From contig QFPM01000002.1 in NCBI GenBank assembly GCA_003248655.1, positions 1-64,000 on the forward strand: 64,000 nucleotides of DNA. Reading direction: 5' to 3'. This stretch comes from Microbacterium sp. (lineage in GTDB: Bacteria > Actinomycetota > Actinomycetes > Actinomycetales > Microbacteriaceae). Position 1 is the first letter of the stretch. Each line of letters starts with the position of its first letter. The position numbers and the translations under genes were made by a program. The notes beneath the pieces were generated by a model, which did not search any database, was not told the origin of the DNA, and worked only from the letters and a program-made list of their open reading frames with translations. Of the stretch, positions 59,794-64,000 are shown piece by piece.

Positions 59794-61562
59794 GCCTCTT
59801 CCGTCCGATGGTGATCGGGTCGACCACCTTCCAGCCGATCCGCACGCGGGTCGAACCCGAGCCGCTGTCGGGCGACCCCGCGGTCGGGCTCATGGCGCAG
59901 GTCTGGGACCCGCTGTGGATGCTCGCTCGGCAGTGGCAGTTCGGCGAGTTCGCCGGTGAAGACACCGGCACCCCGCTCGCCGTGACGGTGACGGCCGAGT
60001 TCGAACCGTTCACCGCCTGGCATCCCGGCGCGCTCGACGCCGAGGGCGGCGGCCAGGGATGGTTGCCGCTCGAGGCCGGCGCTTTGCTCGAGCCGCTCGT
60101 CGAGGCCGAGCCCGCGCCCGAGCGGGGCGGCCGCCTCGCGGCGGCGGCCGGCTGGGCGCTCGAAGACGCGCTGCTCGCCCTCGGCGAGACGGCGGCAGTA
60201 CGGGCGCTGAAGGAGCACTGCGCGCGTGCGCCCGAGCCGCCGGACGTGGATGCGGGTTCGGACTGGGCCGGGGTCGGTACCGTCCTGGCGACGCGGGCCC
60301 TCGACGCACGTGAGGTGGCGGCGCAGTTCACCGGCGGCGCGCCGGACTGGTTCACCGCAGCCCTGCGCACAGGTGCGGCGCGGCGGGCGCGGGCTGGCCA
60401 GGCCGTGTCGGACTGGCTCGACTGGTGGGCGCACGAGGTCGCCGCGACGGCGGGGGCGAACAGCTGGGTGCCCGGTGCGCTGGAGTACGGTTTCGCGGTC
60501 GCCACGCCCGAGCGCGTGCTCGAGGCGCGTGAGTACGGCGGGGGTGAGCTTGGCTGGGCGAGCTTTGACCTGCGTCCCGACGTCGCCGCTCCGGCGGATG
60601 CCGCGGGCGCGACGATCGACATCGAGCGCCACCTGCTGGCATCGCAACTCAGTTTTCCCGGTATGCCGGCATCCCGCTTCTGGGAGTTCGAAGACGGCGA
60701 CCTGGATCTCGGCGCCGTCTGGGCCGATCCGCACGAGCTCGCGCGGGTGCTGGTCGTCGAGGCGGCGATCGTGACGGGCGACGACTGGCTCGTGCTTCCC
60801 GTCGATGCGCCGCCGGGTGGCATCCTGCGCGTGACGCGCGTCGAATGGCGCGACACGTTCGGCGCCCGATGGACTGCCGAGCGGGGCCCCGCAGAGGTGG
60901 CGCCGCGGCTCAGGCGCGCGCCGTGGCGCCTATTCACGACGACCGAGCCGACGCATCGCGATGCGGCGCACCCGCGCGACGACGGCGCTGCGCGAGTCGA
61001 GGTCGACGGACTCGTCGTGGCGCCCGCGGCAGCGGCGGCCATCGACGGCGCGCCGATCGAAGATGTGCGGTTCGTCCGCGACGAGACCGCGAACCTCGTG
61101 TGGGGCATCGTGCAGACGGCGCCGGGGGCCTCCGGTGACCCGGAGCCCGTGACTCCGGCGCCTCCGGCCGCACCGAAGCCGATCAGAGCCGGCGACGAGC
61201 CGCCCGCCGAAGTGCTCGGGTACGAGCTGATGACGTACGTGCCCGAGACCTGGCGCCCTTACGTGGCGCAGCTCGACCCCGACCGCGGTGTCGTCCTACG
61301 CCGCGCGCGGATCGACGACGGCGCGCCCGCCCGCGACACCCGAGGCGAGCTGCTGGCCGAAGAGGCGCAGCGGGTTCTGCACGCCGGCGAGGTCCCGCGG
61401 CAGGGGGTGCGGGTGCAGCGGGTGCCCCGCGTCGCGCGCCGCGCCGACGGTTCATGGGCGACGTGGGTGGGTCGGCGCGTGCGCCCCGGCTACGGTGAGG
61501 GCGAGAGCGGCCTGCAGTTCGACCGCGCGCGTCTACCGGACGCCGAGCCCCCCGGACCCTGA
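59790..61562 (+). CDS. Uncharacterised protein (operon gene D)
   Basis: 590 residues from ATG 59790. WDPLWMLARQWQFGEFAGED (about residues 38-57) is a striking Trp-rich block. Others are FVRDETANLVWGIVQT (~425), YELMTYVPETWRP (~475) and an Arg-rich end (EVPRQGVRVQRVPRVARR, GEGESGLQFDRA). Charged and Trp-rich with no membrane or export signal. It is the last gene; glmS begins 36 nt later with its own -10 box. Tight overlaps across genes A-D suggest a stoichiometric complex. Confidence 0.75.
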   Translation: MSLFRPMVIGSTTFQPIRTRVEPEPLSGDPAVGLMAQVWDPLWMLARQWQFGEFAGEDTGTPLAVTVTAEFEPFTAWHPGALDAEGGGQGWLPLEAGALLEPLVEAEPAPERGGRLAAAAGWALEDALLALGETAAVRALKEHCARAPEPPDVDAGSDWAGVGTVLATRALDAREVAAQFTGGAPDWFTAALRTGAARRARAGQAVSDWLDWWAHEVAATAGANSWVPGALEYGFAVATPERVLEAREYGGGELGWASFDLRPDVAAPADAAGATIDIERHLLASQLSFPGMPASRFWEFEDGDLDLGAVWADPHELARVLVVEAAIVTGDDWLVLPVDAPPGGILRVTRVEWRDTFGARWTAERGPAEVAPRLRRAPWRLFTTTEPTHRDAAHPRDDGAARVEVDGLVVAPAAAAAIDGAPIEDVRFVRDETANLVWGIVQTAPGASGDPEPVTPAPPAAPKPIRAGDEPPAEVLGYELMTYVPETWRPYVAQLDPDRGVVLRRARIDDGAPARDTRGELLAEEAQRVLHAGEVPRQGVRVQRVPRVARRADGSWATWVGRRVRPGYGEGESGLQFDRARLPDAEPPGP

Positions 61563-61584
61563 CCGAGGTCGCAGGGGCCCGATC

Positions 61585-61590
61585 TAGACT
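61585..61590 (+). promoter_or_regulatory. -10 box for glmS
   Basis: TAGACT ends 7 nt before the ATG at 61598, so glmS can be transcribed independently of the giant-protein operon. Confidence 0.6.
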
Positions 61591-61597
61591 GGAACCC

Positions 61598-63448
<1,851 letters not shown>

Positions 63449-63462
63449 CAGGTGCGCGCCGG

Positions 63463-63468
63463 TAGGCT
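63463..63468 (+). promoter_or_regulatory. -10 box for acpS-alr
   Basis: TAGGCT ends 6 nt before the GTG at 63475; leaderless arrangement. Confidence 0.55.
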
Positions 63469-63474
63469 GGCGGG

Positions 63475-63852
63475 GTGATCGTCGGTATCGGCGTCGACCT
63501 CGTCGACATCCCGCGGTTCGAGCGGTCGATCGAGCGCACGCCGCGCCTGCTCGAGCGGCTGTTCGCGCCGCGCGAGCGCGCGCTCAAGCCCCACTCGCTC
63601 GCCGCGCGCTACGCCGCGAAGGAGGCGCTGATCAAAGCGCTCGGCGGCTCGGACGGCATCCATTGGACCGATATCGAGGTCGCGGCCGAGCCGGGCGGGC
63701 GGCCCATCTTCGCGCTGTCGGGTGAGACGGATGCCACGGTCGCCGGCCGCGGCATCACGGCGCTCCACCTGTCGCTCAGCCACGACGCGGGGCTCGCGAC
63801 CGCGTACGTCGTGGCAGAGGGTTTGGACGGCAACGGCGAGGTCGCACCGTGA
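63475..63852 (+). CDS. acpS: Holo-[acyl-carrier-protein] synthase
   Basis: 125 residues. Transfers 4'-phosphopantetheine from CoA to acyl carrier protein, linking to coaA in CoA metabolism. GIGVDLVDIPRFE (Mg-binding Asp) and RYAAKEALIKALGG (Glu) are the AcpS signatures, and LHLSLSHDAGLATAYVV closes the fold. Overlaps alr by 4 nt (GTGA). Confidence 0.94.
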   Translation: MIVGIGVDLVDIPRFERSIERTPRLLERLFAPRERALKPHSLAARYAAKEALIKALGGSDGIHWTDIEVAAEPGGRPIFALSGETDATVAGRGITALHLSLSHDAGLATAYVVAEGLDGNGEVAP

Positions 63853-64000
63853 GCCGACTGCCCGCCGGGGTCATGCGCGAAGCGCTCATCGACACGTCCG
63901 CGATCACGGAGAACGTGCGGCACCTGCGGGCCCTCACCGGGTCGGAGGTCATCGCGGTCGTCAAGGCCGACGGATACGGCCACGGGGCCGTGCGGTCGGC
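63849..64000 (+). CDS. alr: Alanine racemase (3' partial)
   Basis: Only the first 50 residues are in the window. GTG 63849 overlaps the acpS stop. The sequence REALIDTSAITENVRHLR followed by AVVKADGYGHGA matches the PLP-binding Lys site of alanine racemase, which makes D-Ala for peptidoglycan. The acpS-alr order is common in Microbacteriaceae. Confidence 0.88.
   Translation, partial: MSRLPAGVMREALIDTSAITENVRHLRALTGSEVIAVVKADGYGHGAVRS

Noticed and set aside
49699..61562. Reading the giant-protein operon as a phage tail or contractile injection system
   Set aside because: No sheath, tube, baseplate-J, LysM, spike or AAA+ ATPase signature was found in the four proteins or beside them.

Overview
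The window is one stretch of a high-GC actinobacterial chromosome. Gene order, r-protein sequences, TANNNT -10 boxes, AK-rich r-protein tails and a mycothiol-type repertoire without glutathione genes all fit Microbacteriaceae, most likely Microbacterium. This assignment comes from recognising protein sequences and gene order, not from a database search.

Layout. (1) 1-6.5 kb: the 3' part of a giant LPXTG surface protein made of about 17 tandem 114-residue modules, coupled to a small lipoprotein gene. (2) 6.5-19.4 kb: the S10-spc ribosomal operon (rpsJ to rplO) with a strong promoter and a structured leader, then secY-adk-map. The rpsH-rplF junction looks damaged: the start codon, RBS and first 12 codons of rplF are missing. 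(3) 19.4-31.2 kb: two paralogous membrane-anchored DsbA-like proteins bracket an accessory segment. It holds a reverse-strand operon for three exported proteins (beta-helix lipoprotein, second lipoprotein, Tat-exported DyP peroxidase) and a 2.25-kilo-residue SdrD-B-repeat surface protein. (4) 31.2-34.5 kb: infA-rpmJ-rpsM-rpsK-rpoA-rplQ. (5) 34.5-44.2 kb: tandem GNAT protein, acyltransferase/SGNH membrane protein, PfkB kinase, truA, an EEP-fold hydrolase, and a two-component system with a degenerate GGDEF membrane protein inside the cluster. (6) 44.2-49.5 kb: a possible small RNA, rplM-rpsI, glmM, a 54-residue membrane protein, ppx and coaA. (7) 49.7-61.6 kb: four translationally coupled genes for very large proteins without signal peptides (a DUF6603-type protein and three uncharacterised partners), inserted between coaA and glmS. 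This is the best candidate for an undescribed system. (8) 61.6-64 kb: glmS, acpS and the 5' end of alr.

The backbone is translation, protein export, amino-sugar, CoA and peptidoglycan precursor genes. Accessory blocks (surface adhesins, secreted redox proteins, sensing, the giant-protein operon) sit at breaks in that backbone. Three features recur: -10 boxes 6-7 nt before start codons (leaderless genes), a 43-bp palindromic intergenic repeat in r-protein leaders, and strong enrichment of the word GGATGC/GCATCC.
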